Shown: positions 11,563 through 20,850 of the stretch, in pieces
Numbering within the stretch: position 1 is the first letter of the stretch
How the letters are laid out: the number at the start of each line of letters is the position of its first letter
DNA from: Legionella londiniensis
Lineage (GTDB): Bacteria; Pseudomonadota; Gammaproteobacteria; Legionellales; Legionellaceae
DNA length: 64,000 bases
Direction: 5' to 3'
NCBI RefSeq assembly: GCF_001467825.1
Contig: NZ_LNYK01000016.1
Coordinates: 156,235 to 220,234, forward strand
Notes under the pieces: model-generated
The model's input: the letters and a program-made list of their open reading frames with translations, nothing else
Told to the model about the DNA's origin: nothing
Databases searched by the model: none
Program-made: the position numbers and the translations under genes

Positions 11563-12536
11563 GTGCTTATTTATTACGCAGGCTTTTTTATGCTGTTCCA
11601 GTACTTCTTGGAATTAACATTTTAACGTTTTCTTTATTTTTTGTTGTCAATTCTCCTGATGATATGGCAAGAATGCATCTTGGCCAAAAGCATGTCAGCG
11701 AGGATGCAATTGAATATTGGAAAATGCAGCGAGGGTATGATTTGCCCTTGTTTTACAACGGTAAAGAGCAGGGGATTCTTCAATTTACGCAAACCCTTTT
11801 TTATAAAAAGTCGTTTCTATTATTCACCTTTAATTTTGGGAGCTCTGACGCCGGTCGCGATATCAGCCAGGATATTTACCAGCGCATGTGGCCAAGCCTT
11901 GCAATTGCCCTGCCGGTTTTACTGTTAGGCTTGTTTGCCAACATTGCCACAGCAATGACCATGGCTTTTTTCCGGGGGACTTATCTTGATTTAACAGGCA
12001 TGATTTTTTGTATTATTTTAATGTCCATATCCGCTATGTTTTATATCATTGGCGGCCAGTACCTGTTTGGTAAAATCTTACGCCTGGTTCCCATATCAGG
12101 TTATGATGATGGGTTGAACAGCTTTAAGTTCATTATATTGCCCGTGATTGTCGGTATTATCGGCGGGTTAGGCGCAGGAAGCAGGTGGTACCGAACCCTG
12201 TTTCTTGAAGAAATCAGCAAAGATTATGTAAAAACCGCGCGCGCCAAGGGTTTATCTGAAATCAGGGTATTGTTTCGCCATGTGTTAAAAAATGCAATGC
12301 TGCCAATCCTTACAGGGGTTGTGGTTATTATTCCTTCATTGTTTATGGGGAGTTTGGTTCTTGAATCATTTTTTGGCATACCGGGGTTAGGAAGTTATGT
12401 GATTGATGCAATCCAGCAACAGGATTTTGCTATTGTCCGTGCCATGGTATTTTTAGGGTCAATTTTGTATATCCTGGGCCTCATGCTCACAGATATTTCC
12501 TACACTTTGGTTGACCCGCGCGTGAGGCTCAAATGA
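11559..12536 (+). CDS. ABC transporter permease, OppB/DppB type
   Basis: This 325-residue inner-membrane permease is of the BPD_transp_1 family. The N-terminus SAYLLRRLFYAVPVLLGIN is the classic DppB-type first helix. The cytoplasmic coupling loop reads YVKTARAKGLSEIRVLFRHV, the EAA motif that contacts an ATPase. A longer frame runs upstream to 11439, but the ATG at 11559 overlaps the stop of the binding-protein gene in ATGA and gives the family's normal N-terminus. Its own stop overlaps the next start in the same way. It forms one half of the channel with the next gene. Confidence 0.93.
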   Translation: MSAYLLRRLFYAVPVLLGINILTFSLFFVVNSPDDMARMHLGQKHVSEDAIEYWKMQRGYDLPLFYNGKEQGILQFTQTLFYKKSFLLFTFNFGSSDAGRDISQDIYQRMWPSLAIALPVLLLGLFANIATAMTMAFFRGTYLDLTGMIFCIILMSISAMFYIIGGQYLFGKILRLVPISGYDDGLNSFKFIILPVIVGIIGGLGAGSRWYRTLFLEEISKDYVKTARAKGLSEIRVLFRHVLKNAMLPILTGVVVIIPSLFMGSLVLESFFGIPGLGSYVIDAIQQQDFAIVRAMVFLGSILYILGLMLTDISYTLVDPRVRLK

Positions 12537-13876
12537 CTTTTGAATTGCTATGGACTGATCAATGTTTTTTAATTGTCCTGGCATTCAGTTTTGCGGCTAT
12601 AGGAATTAGCTTGCGCAAAAAACATACCAGATATGCTTTTTTCCAGCTTTTCAAGAAACCTATTGCGGCAAGCGCTTCCATCATTTTATTGTTTTTTTTA
12701 CTGATAGGCATATTAGATTCTATACATTATAAAACAGCAAACGAATATCAGCCGCAATCGATTCTTGACAGGATTCTTGCGCCTTTAAATACCCATCATG
12801 AAAAAACTTATTCCGCCCCATTGGCCCTTACGCTTTATACCACTGAAACCATACTGGCTGACGGGCAGGCAAGGCAAGTGTATCCGCGCCTCACTTATCC
12901 CTCAAAACAGTTTAAAACCACAAAGGATGTCAAATTTTGGCTCGAGAAAGTTTTCATTAAAAGCATTTTTTTTAGTCTTATGATGATTTTGTTTATTAGC
13001 CTCTGCGCGCTCATTGTTAAAAAATTTATCCTGAAAACCAGGTTGATTAAGCTCCATGCTGCCGGCATCAGCGCTTTACTGACTTTGTTTGTGGTATTGA
13101 CAATCACTGTTGCAAGCTATTGGATATCGCGGGAATTACATGTATTAGGCACTGGGGAAATTGGCCAGGATATATTTTATTATTCTATAAAAAGCATACG
13201 CACGGGCTTGGTTATTGGCACTTTAACAACCTTATTTATGATGCCCCTTGCCCTCATTCTCGGAACAGCAGCAGGATATTTTGGCGGCTTTGTAGATGAT
13301 GTTATTCAATATATATACACAACTTTAAGCTCAATTCCTGGCGTATTGTTGATAACGGCGTCTATTCTTGCGATGCAAACATATATCACCAATCATCCGG
13401 ATAAATTTACAAGCCTTGCCCAAAGTGCGGATGCGAGATTGCTGGCATTATGCTTTATTCTTGGAGTAACAAGCTGGACAAGTCTTTGCCGTTTACTGCG
13501 TGCTGAAACATTAAAATTGCGGGAAGTTGATTTCGTAATGGCGGCGAGAGCGTTGGGCAGCAGCTCATTTAAAATTTTAAGAAAACATATTTTGCCAAAC
13601 GTCATGCATATTGTTTTGATTACTCTGGTTCTCGATTTCAGCTTCCTGGTTCTGGCTGAGGCAGTTTTATCTTATGTGGGCGTTGGAGTTTCCCCGTTGA
13701 CCATCAGCTGGGGCAATATGATTAATGCTGCAAGACTTGAACTTGCACGGGAGCCTATTGTTTGGTGGCCAATGTTAGCCGCATTTGTATTGATGTTTAT
13801 TCTGGTATTGGCCAGCAACGTATTTGCTGACGCAGTACGGGATGTGTTTGATCCTCGCCAAGCAAAGTTGATATGA
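12533..13876 (+). CDS. ABC transporter permease, OppC/DppC type, with extended N-terminus
   Basis: This 447-residue permease of the BPD_transp_1 family is longer than the usual 280-330 residues. The extra length is an N-terminal section with several helices and a periplasmic segment. The C-terminal half has the normal permease domain and an EAA loop, VMAARALGSSSFKILRKHIL. Its ATG overlaps the OppB-type stop (ATGA at 12533-12536). No ATP-binding genes follow; dnaE begins about 70 bases later. The ATPase subunits must be encoded elsewhere or shared. Confidence 0.9.
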   Translation: MTFELLWTDQCFLIVLAFSFAAIGISLRKKHTRYAFFQLFKKPIAASASIILLFFLLIGILDSIHYKTANEYQPQSILDRILAPLNTHHEKTYSAPLALTLYTTETILADGQARQVYPRLTYPSKQFKTTKDVKFWLEKVFIKSIFFSLMMILFISLCALIVKKFILKTRLIKLHAAGISALLTLFVVLTITVASYWISRELHVLGTGEIGQDIFYYSIKSIRTGLVIGTLTTLFMMPLALILGTAAGYFGGFVDDVIQYIYTTLSSIPGVLLITASILAMQTYITNHPDKFTSLAQSADARLLALCFILGVTSWTSLCRLLRAETLKLREVDFVMAARALGSSSFKILRKHILPNVMHIVLITLVLDFSFLVLAEAVLSYVGVGVSPLTISWGNMINAARLELAREPIVWWPMLAAFVLMFILVLASNVFADAVRDVFDPRQAKLI

Positions 13877-13946
13877 AAACAGGGCTTGCTCTCTGCCTAT
13901 CGGTTCGGTACAGTTCATTCATAATAGATTGAAAATTTATCTTTCC

Positions 13947-16900
13947 ATGCAACAACGCTTTGTTCATCTTCGCTTGCATACAGAATATTCACTGGTTGAT
14001 GGGCTGATTCGCATTAAGCCTTTAATGCATTGCCTCGCTAAAAAAGGCATGAATGCAATTGCGGTAACGGATTACTGTAATTTATTTGCTGCAGTGAAGG
14101 TATTTAAGGCAGCGATTTCCCAGGGAATCAAGCCAATTATTGGTTGCGATATTCCATATCATGACCCTGAGAAACCAGAACAGGTCTATTCAATTGTTTT
14201 ATTATGCCAAAATGAAACAGGTTATAGAAATCTGACTCGCCTGGTTTCAAAAGCCTATCTTCAGGGGCAGTATGATGGAAAACCCCATATTCACCGATCA
14301 TGGATAGCAGAATATGCTGAAGGGCTCATAGCCTTATCAGGAGCCCGCATGGGAGATGTAGGCCAAGCATTGATTGCAGGTGATGAGGATAGAGCAGAAA
14401 TGCTCGCTCTTCGGTGGCTTGAAATGTTTCCTGATCGGTTTTATTTAGAAATTCAGCGAACCGGACGAGAAAATGAAGAGCTATATAATAAACGCGTGGT
14501 CAAGCTTGCTGAATCGTTAGCGCTCCCCCTGGTCGCAACCAATGATGTGCGCTTTATTGAAGAAGAGGATTTCGATGCCCATGAGGCGCGGGTTTGCATA
14601 CATGATGGATTAACTCTTGCAGACCCCAGGCGAAAAAAAATATTCAGCAGCAAACAATACTTGCGGTCCGCCGAAGAAATGCTGGAGTTGTTCAAGGATT
14701 TGCCCCAGGCCATAGATAATACCGTAGAAATCAGCAAGCGATGCACAGTCAAACTGAATCTTGGCCAAAATTATTTACCCAATTTTCCGGTACCTGCCGG
14801 TTCCTCGGTAGAAACTTACTTGTCTCAATTGGCGGAAGAAGGTTTGGACAAAAGGTTAGAAGAAATCTATCGGCACAAACCCGAAGCCATCAGCAGCGGG
14901 CGCAAGCAATACGAGCTCAGATTAAAAACAGAGCTTCACGTTATTAACTCTATGGGATTCGCGGGGTATTTCCTTATTGTTGCTGATTTCATTAAATGGG
15001 CAAAGAATAATGGCGTTCCTGTGGGTCCAGGGCGCGGATCTGGCGCGGGTTCTTTGGTGGCCTATGCGTTGAATATAACTGATTTGGATCCATTGGCCTA
15101 TGACTTGCTTTTTGAGCGTTTTTTAAACCCGGAACGTGTATCCATGCCGGATTTTGATATTGATTTTTGTATGGAAGGGCGCGATAGGGTCATTGAATAT
15201 GTTACCGACAAATATGGCAGACAAAGCGTTTCTCAAATAATCACTTTTGGTACCATGGCCGCCAAAGCGGTTGTGCGGGACGTAGGGCGTGTACTGGGGC
15301 ATCCCTATGGCTTTGTTGATAAACTGGCCAAACTCATTCCTTTTGAGCTGGGTATTACCTTGAATAAAGCTTTGGAACAAGAGGATGAACTTCGGAGAAG
15401 ATATGAAAATGAAGAGGATGTCAAGGAACTAATCGATTTAGCTTTAAAACTGGAAGGAATTACCCGAAATGCCGGAAAACACGCTGGCGGCGTTGTTATT
15501 GCGCCGTCTGAGTTAAGCGATTTTACTGCAATTTATTGTGAACAGGGTTCCACCCAGCTGGTCAGTCAGTTTGATAAAGATGATGTTGAAGCGGCAGGGC
15601 TTGTAAAGTTTGACTTTCTGGGTTTAAGAACGCTGACCATTATCGACTGGGCTTTAGCCATCATCAATGAGCGTCAAAAACGCGCCTCACAACCCCCTGT
15701 GAATATTGCAGAAATCTCGATGGAGGACGAGAAGACATTCAAGCTGTTGCAAGCCTGCCAAACCACAGCGGTATTTCAGCTGGAATCCAGAGGAATGAAG
15801 GAGTTGATCCACCGCCTGCAACCCGATTGTTTCGAAGATATTATTGCTTTGGTTGCCTTGTTTCGGCCAGGACCCTTGCAATCAGGCATGGTCGACGACT
15901 TTATCAACCGTAAGCACGGCAGAGCGTCAGTAGAATATCCGCACCCAGATCTGGAACCTGTTTTAAAACCAACCTATGGCGTCATTCTTTATCAGGAACA
16001 AGTCATGCAGATTGCCCAGATCCTGGCAAATTATACTCTGGGAGCAGCAGACTTGTTGCGTCGCGCTATGGGAAAGAAAAAGCCTGAAGAAATGGCAAAG
16101 CAACGGGAAATTTTTATACAGGGTGCGAATGAACGGGGGGTGGAAGCTGAAATTGCTACAAAAATATTTGACTTGATGGAGAAATTCGCAGGCTATGGCT
16201 TTAACAAATCACATTCTGCAGCTTATGCTTTGGTCGCATATCAAACAGCATGGTTAAAAGCTCATTATCCTGCTGAATTCATGGCAGCAGTCATGTCTTC
16301 TGATATGGACAATACCGATAAGGTAGTGAATTTTATTCATGAGTGTAGGCGCATGAATATAGAAGTACTTCCGCCTTGTTTGAATCGTTCCTGCTATCAT
16401 TTTACGGTGTGCGATGATAATAAAATTATCTATGGCTTAGGCGCAATCAAGGGTGTCGGTGAATCTGCAATCCAGTGCATTGAACAAGAGCGGGAAAACA
16501 GGGGAGCATTCAAGAGCTTATTTGATGTATGCCAACGACTCGATATGCGTAAAGTCAATCGCCGTGTCCTTGAAGCTTTAATAAAAAGCGGGGCGATGGA
16601 TGAATGGGGCATTAATCGCGGGATTTTGTTTGAGTCAATTGACAAGGCACTGCAAGTGGGGCTTAATTTTCATCAGCAGCAAACAAGCGGGCAAACTGAT
16701 TTATTTTCGTTGTTTGATGATGGCAAGGAAGATGTTGATTATGTTGCCGGTAAACCCTGGAATGAAAAAATGCGGCTTGAAGGGGAAAAAGAAACGCTTG
16801 GCTTTTATATAACAGGACATCCAGCAAGAAGTTATTTACATGAATTCCAGGATCTTGTCATTCCGATTGCTGATTTAACTCCAGCCGCCAGAAAGGCGAT

Positions 16901-17384
16901 CATTGTCGGCATGGTAACCAGCACAAGGCGAATTCTTACCAAGCGGGGTAAAAAGCTCGCTATTATTAGTTTGGAAGACGGTTCAGGGCATATTGATGCT
17001 GTCGTTTTCTCAGAAGTATATGAGCCATTTCAGGAAAAAATTCAAAGTGGGGAAATTCTGGTGTTGGAAGGGGAGCTAAGCCATGATGACTACACAAACA
17101 GAACCAAACTGACCGCATCAACTTTATATTTGTTAGCTGATGCCAGAACGCGTTTTGCGAGATGCGTGCGCATTCGGCTAACAGAGGCAGAGCAGCATGT
17201 TTTTCCTCTTTTACAGTCTGTCTTGAAAAATCACCGGGGGGAATGTGTTGTGCAATTAGAATATATAAACAGGCATGCAAAGGCAGTTTTGAACCTGGGA
17301 GCGCAGTGGCGAGTTATGCCTTCAGATGAACTACTGTCTATTCTTACTGATCTTTTGAACAATAAAGCAACTGTCTGCTATTAA
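13947..17384 (+). CDS. dnaE: DNA polymerase III alpha subunit DnaE
   Basis: This is the replicative DNA polymerase catalytic subunit, 1145 residues from the ATG at 13947. A TTG six codons earlier is possible but gives a non-standard N-terminus, whereas MQQRFVHLRLHTEYS aligns with the family start. A PHP domain occupies about the first 280 residues. The palm follows, with GPGRGSGAGSLVAY near 361-374 and the catalytic aspartates in PDFDIDF near 401-407. Then come the fingers, beta-binding region and a C-terminal OB fold (GMVTSTRRILTKRGKK). The length matches E. coli DnaE. It is the only polymerase III subunit gene in this window. Confidence 0.97.
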   Translation: MQQRFVHLRLHTEYSLVDGLIRIKPLMHCLAKKGMNAIAVTDYCNLFAAVKVFKAAISQGIKPIIGCDIPYHDPEKPEQVYSIVLLCQNETGYRNLTRLVSKAYLQGQYDGKPHIHRSWIAEYAEGLIALSGARMGDVGQALIAGDEDRAEMLALRWLEMFPDRFYLEIQRTGRENEELYNKRVVKLAESLALPLVATNDVRFIEEEDFDAHEARVCIHDGLTLADPRRKKIFSSKQYLRSAEEMLELFKDLPQAIDNTVEISKRCTVKLNLGQNYLPNFPVPAGSSVETYLSQLAEEGLDKRLEEIYRHKPEAISSGRKQYELRLKTELHVINSMGFAGYFLIVADFIKWAKNNGVPVGPGRGSGAGSLVAYALNITDLDPLAYDLLFERFLNPERVSMPDFDIDFCMEGRDRVIEYVTDKYGRQSVSQIITFGTMAAKAVVRDVGRVLGHPYGFVDKLAKLIPFELGITLNKALEQEDELRRRYENEEDVKELIDLALKLEGITRNAGKHAGGVVIAPSELSDFTAIYCEQGSTQLVSQFDKDDVEAAGLVKFDFLGLRTLTIIDWALAIINERQKRASQPPVNIAEISMEDEKTFKLLQACQTTAVFQLESRGMKELIHRLQPDCFEDIIALVALFRPGPLQSGMVDDFINRKHGRASVEYPHPDLEPVLKPTYGVILYQEQVMQIAQILANYTLGAADLLRRAMGKKKPEEMAKQREIFIQGANERGVEAEIATKIFDLMEKFAGYGFNKSHSAAYALVAYQTAWLKAHYPAEFMAAVMSSDMDNTDKVVNFIHECRRMNIEVLPPCLNRSCYHFTVCDDNKIIYGLGAIKGVGESAIQCIEQERENRGAFKSLFDVCQRLDMRKVNRRVLEALIKSGAMDEWGINRGILFESIDKALQVGLNFHQQQTSGQTDLFSLFDDGKEDVDYVAGKPWNEKMRLEGEKETLGFYITGHPARSYLHEFQDLVIPIADLTPAARKAIIVGMVTSTRRILTKRGKKLAIISLEDGSGHIDAVVFSEVYEPFQEKIQSGEILVLEGELSHDDYTNRTKLTASTLYLLADARTRFARCVRIRLTEAEQHVFPLLQSVLKNHRGECVVQLEYINRHAKAVLNLGAQWRVMPSDELLSILTDLLNNKATVCY

Positions 17385-17450
17385 ATAGGTTGGCAGGTCA
17401 GAAATATAGTTTTTAACGGATTCTCGTACCAGGAAGATTAAGGATTCAAT

Positions 17451-18251
17451 ATGACAATGTGTTTAATTTCCCGATGTTTTACTTTGTTGCAATGCCAACA
17501 AATCATGAAATTTTTACTTTTACTGTGTTTTTATTTTTTCGGTGTAGGCGCATCTTATGCCGAAATACGTAGCGCTGCTGAAATCATTATGACCGAATCC
17601 GTTATTTCCAGCACCCAGATGGCTAACTCAAGTACTCAAGCGGCCGATGCTCGCGCCCTGGATGCCAAGCCAGATGTGCAAGTTGCAGACTCTGGGGCTT
17701 TGTCTGTCAAGACTATGCCTCGTTCCCGTAAAAATACTCAATATTTTTACCGCAATATTTGGGAGCCTACTTATCATATATTACGCTTGAATTATTGCAT
17801 GTTCGACGGCAAGGAATGCGGTATGGCAGTCGCTTCCCGTTATTGCCGTATGTTAGGTTATGATGGGGCTGATAAGGAAATTGTTGCAAACAACGTTGGA
17901 TTAACTCACGTTTTAGCCAGTAAAGCGAAATGCCAAGGATGGCAATGCAACGGGTTTAAGTTAATTCGTTGCATAGGCAAGATAAATCATCAGCCTGCAA
18001 AACCTTACTATTACCGTGAGAAGCGTTTTGTTTATCCAAGACTGGATTCTTACCGCATTGCCTGGTGCTATAAAGATGGCAAGGAATGTGGCCAAAGAGC
18101 AGCTTATTCTTTCTGCCGCAGAATGGGTTATCTTCAAGCAAAACATTATAAAAAGGAAACCGAAATCGCCGCGACCAAAGAGCTTGGCAATCAAAAATTA
18201 TGCTTTGGTAAAGATTGCAGCGGGTTTCAATATATTACCTGCTACCGTTGA
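17451..18251 (+). CDS. Secreted protein with two tandem cysteine-rich repeats
   Basis: I do not recognise this 266-residue protein. The ATG at 17451 has AAGGA six bases upstream; an internal ATG at 17505 would begin a shorter, more standard signal peptide (MKFLLLLCFYFFGVGASYA). After a low-complexity Ser/Ala/Asp section come two homologous repeats of about 65 residues, near 110-177 and 196-266. Each has six cysteines in the order C, DGKECG, C followed by R and MGY, then C-x4-C-x-GF, and a final C near the end. Twelve such cysteines suggest three disulfides per repeat in a periplasmic or extracellular protein. The neighbours, dnaE and a candidate effector gene, give no clue to function. Confidence 0.75.
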   Translation: MTMCLISRCFTLLQCQQIMKFLLLLCFYFFGVGASYAEIRSAAEIIMTESVISSTQMANSSTQAADARALDAKPDVQVADSGALSVKTMPRSRKNTQYFYRNIWEPTYHILRLNYCMFDGKECGMAVASRYCRMLGYDGADKEIVANNVGLTHVLASKAKCQGWQCNGFKLIRCIGKINHQPAKPYYYREKRFVYPRLDSYRIAWCYKDGKECGQRAAYSFCRRMGYLQAKHYKKETEIAATKELGNQKLCFGKDCSGFQYITCYR

Positions 18252-18264
18252 TGAGATTTTCTAT

Positions 18265-18297
18265 CTTAAGTTTTTGTTAATCTTCTTCAGGTATAAT
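18265..18297 (+). promoter_or_regulatory. PmrA-box-like direct repeat with -10 element
   Basis: CTTAAGTTT at 18265-18273 and GTTAATCTT at 18276-18284 are two nine-base half sites with a two-base spacer, each matching seven of nine positions of the cTTAATatT half site I recall for Legionella PmrA. A perfect TATAAT at 18292-18297 follows, and a -35 position would fall inside the repeat. This is the arrangement described for PmrA-controlled Dot/Icm effector genes. The match is by eye. Confidence 0.5.
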
Positions 18298-18328
18298 TGC
18301 TTATAACATTATAAATACTATTGTAATA

Positions 18329-19381
18329 ATGAGTAAAAGCCCTGAAAAATTTTTATTCGTCAATCATATTTCCTCTCGCGGCAATAAGCGTTTGGTTACT
18401 GTCGTAGGCGGATATCCGTTCTATCAGTCAACGGGCAAGAATTCTTCTGAGGAAAATACATTTTTTCCTTTTGGCGGAATTTCTCTTTATAACTTCTCAT
18501 CAGGATGGTTTCTCAAGCCAACTTGCTCAATTTCTCAACCTTATTTCCCGCAAAAATTGGCTAAATTCATTACTGATAATTTTCCCGGTAAAGACGAATT
18601 TTTTATGAGATTTGGTAATCTTGAAACAATGTTGCTGTCCATGTTAATGGGTGGTGGTTATTGGGACGGGATAGAGGGCACTAAACTTAAAATATACTTA
18701 TTGGGTGAGTTTGCTGCAGAAATTCATTCCTTACAGCAGCAAAATAGGAGTTTTTTTGATTATTATCAGAAATTGGACACGCAAACAGTTCCGGAACTAA
18801 ATAATAATGAACAAATTAATGAGCTATTAGCGCGGCACTCTTTTCGCCTGAAGCTCGAGGCAATGAATAAGAATTTTAAAGTACCTGCTGAGATTGATTA
18901 CGCAAAACACCAGTTTGTTGCTACCCAATCCGCCGATAATGATCAAAACAGGCGCAAATATGTTGTCGCTGCTATCGCCTTGTGCGATGAATATTTGAAG
19001 CATTTAAGGTCCCGATATGATCATCAAACGCATACCATAGACAAGATTAATGCTGTTCAAGCAATGCGTGATGCCTTAAGTAACAGCAACGTAAAAAGCG
19101 ACCTTGAAAGACTTAAGCAAGCATATAAAATTCATAATGAACACCAGGAATTATGGAAAAAACATCGAGACCCGTTGGGTTTATTGATAATAAAATTTAT
19201 AGGACATATTTTGACTTTAGGCATAGTTTCAAAAATTAACAAGGGAACTTTTTCTTTTTGGAAGCCGCATAGTCAGGTATTATCCGAGAATCTTAAGTCT
19301 ATTTTTAATCAATCGGAAAGCCTGCAAGAATACCAAAACAGCCCGCAGCAGGCCTCTTCTATCGCTCTACAGTCTGGATGA
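18329..19381 (+). CDS. Hypothetical protein, candidate Dot/Icm effector
   Basis: This 350-residue protein has no signal peptide. The N-terminal half (about 1-130) contains aromatic and Gly-rich segments and may be globular. Residues about 140-290 look strongly helical. Residues about 280-300 form a hydrophobic stretch (LGLLIIKFIGHILTLGI), and a Ser/Gln/Glu-rich tail ends the protein. A KHRDPLG segment followed by a hydrophobic patch and a short tail resembles the C-terminal region of several Legionella effectors; that is a memory-based impression. The upstream PmrA-like repeat and TATAAT support the effector idea. Function is unknown. Confidence 0.6.
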   Translation: MSKSPEKFLFVNHISSRGNKRLVTVVGGYPFYQSTGKNSSEENTFFPFGGISLYNFSSGWFLKPTCSISQPYFPQKLAKFITDNFPGKDEFFMRFGNLETMLLSMLMGGGYWDGIEGTKLKIYLLGEFAAEIHSLQQQNRSFFDYYQKLDTQTVPELNNNEQINELLARHSFRLKLEAMNKNFKVPAEIDYAKHQFVATQSADNDQNRRKYVVAAIALCDEYLKHLRSRYDHQTHTIDKINAVQAMRDALSNSNVKSDLERLKQAYKIHNEHQELWKKHRDPLGLLIIKFIGHILTLGIVSKINKGTFSFWKPHSQVLSENLKSIFNQSESLQEYQNSPQQASSIALQSG

Positions 19382-19430
19382 GACAAAGTGATATGGCTTG
19401 AGATTCTACTCTTTCCTGCATTATCTTATG

Positions 19431-20051
19431 CTAACGCGGGCTAACTTTTTCCTTATCCGCCGATTGAATGAAAAATTGCGAAATCTCATGAGATAATTGA
19501 GTTAATTGATGGTTCATGCTTGAAACCAAAGTTTGTGGCGAAACCTTGGATAACTTGGTGCAGTAACAAATGGATTGTTTTTTCACTGTTTGTTCATGGT
19601 GATAGATCAGATACTCGGCCCTTAATTCACTTTTACCGCCTATATCGAGCTTATACTCTGATATCATGACCTGCAGCGTATATTCCGGCACAAATCTACG
19701 ATTCCATGGTTCAACCTCAATGATTGCGCCAGGCAATAAAGTGGATAGATTGGTTTGCAATACGCGCATAATATTATCTTTCAAAGCTTCAGCCCATTGA
19801 TGATTTTCTTCGAGATGAACCTGGTTTGAGGTGCAGTAAAAACTGAGTTGTGGTTTTTCAAGATAGCCTGGAATTTTTATTCGGTCTATTCCAATTCTTA
19901 AATGATGAAAGACAGGCTTTTGTTGAGAATGTTTACATGGAATAGGATTTAGGACGTAATATTGAGATTCTTTGCTTCGTCCGCAACTGACAATAAGCAT
20001 CATAAAAAACAGGATTAAAAAAAGTCGCATCCCTCGATTCATGTTATTCAC
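19431..20051 (-). CDS. Auxiliary lipoprotein of an MCE/Mla-type transporter (PqiC-like)
   Basis: This 206-residue protein has a lipoprotein signal with lipobox LIVSC near residues 19-23. The following YYVLNPIP segment is typical of ABC-transport auxiliary lipoproteins (PqiC/DUF330), which sit at the outer membrane and partner MCE proteins. The GTG at 20051 overlaps the stop of the MCE gene (GTGA), while an in-frame ATG at 20042 is also possible. It is the last gene of a three-gene set with the MCE protein and the MlaE-like permease. Confidence 0.8.
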   Translation of the reverse strand: MNNMNRGMRLFLILFFMMLIVSCGRSKESQYYVLNPIPCKHSQQKPVFHHLRIGIDRIKIPGYLEKPQLSFYCTSNQVHLEENHQWAEALKDNIMRVLQTNLSTLLPGAIIEVEPWNRRFVPEYTLQVMISEYKLDIGGKSELRAEYLIYHHEQTVKKQSICYCTKLSKVSPQTLVSSMNHQLTQLSHEISQFFIQSADKEKVSPR

Positions 20052-20812
20052 ACTCTGCCTCGCAACAGGGACTCAGGATAGCGGCTTAAATAATCCATAA
20101 AGTTTTCAGTGGCGTAAGCAGCTTTGGAAATTTGCTCGAGGCTTTGATTTAAATAGGAAATTAATGGATTCACATTCTGATTTAAATTACTCGCCAATTT
20201 ATCAATACTCCTTGTCATGTCTTTAATGGATTGTATGGTTTCGGTTACTTCCCTGGATTTAATGAATTCTCTGATATCTTCCAGAGCCTTGCGCGCTTCT
20301 TTTAAGGTTTCATCGACCGAGGTATGTTTTTCGACAATCAATGTGGTTGGGAAAATCGGATATTCACGGTAGAATTTTCTTTGGGTTCTGACAGGGGTAC
20401 CTGATTCAATCAGTTGAATGCTCGCAACGCCCGTGATTAAATTGGGCTTTGATATATCAGCTACGTAGCCTTGGTCAATTAAAAGCTTAACAGGGTTATG
20501 TTGAAATCCAATGGTTCTTTCTACGAAAAACTGTACGTATACCGGAACTTCTACAGTATTATTGACGGGATTTTCAGTGATTTCTATCTTCGTTACCTCG
20601 CCTATCTTGACGCCGCGATAGGTAATGATGGATCTGGCTTCCAAACCTTCCAGGGAACCGTTGAAGAACATGACATAAGTTTCCATTTTTTGCTGGTAAT
20701 ATGCGCGGTAAAAATAAGTTGCGCCAAGCATTAACAAAGCTATTGCCCCGATGACCAATATCCCTACTAATGTATACATGCGATCCTGAATCATGAATAA
20801 TCCCTGTTGCAA
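20048..20812 (-). CDS. MCE-domain protein (MlaD family)
   Basis: This 254-residue protein has an N-terminal membrane anchor (about 13-35) followed by one MCE domain with FNGSLEGLEARSIITYRGVKIG at about 49-70. The remainder (about 165-245) is helical and resembles the coiled region of YrbD/MlaD-like lipid shuttling proteins. It is expected to bind lipid in the periplasm, between the permease and the auxiliary lipoprotein. It lies 38 bases downstream of the permease gene. Confidence 0.88.
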   Translation of the reverse strand: MQQGLFMIQDRMYTLVGILVIGAIALLMLGATYFYRAYYQQKMETYVMFFNGSLEGLEARSIITYRGVKIGEVTKIEITENPVNNTVEVPVYVQFFVERTIGFQHNPVKLLIDQGYVADISKPNLITGVASIQLIESGTPVRTQRKFYREYPIFPTTLIVEKHTSVDETLKEARKALEDIREFIKSREVTETIQSIKDMTRSIDKLASNLNQNVNPLISYLNQSLEQISKAAYATENFMDYLSRYPESLLRGRV

Positions 20813-20850
20813 TTCATCCGCTGATTTGCGCTTATTGGTTTGGCAGCTTG

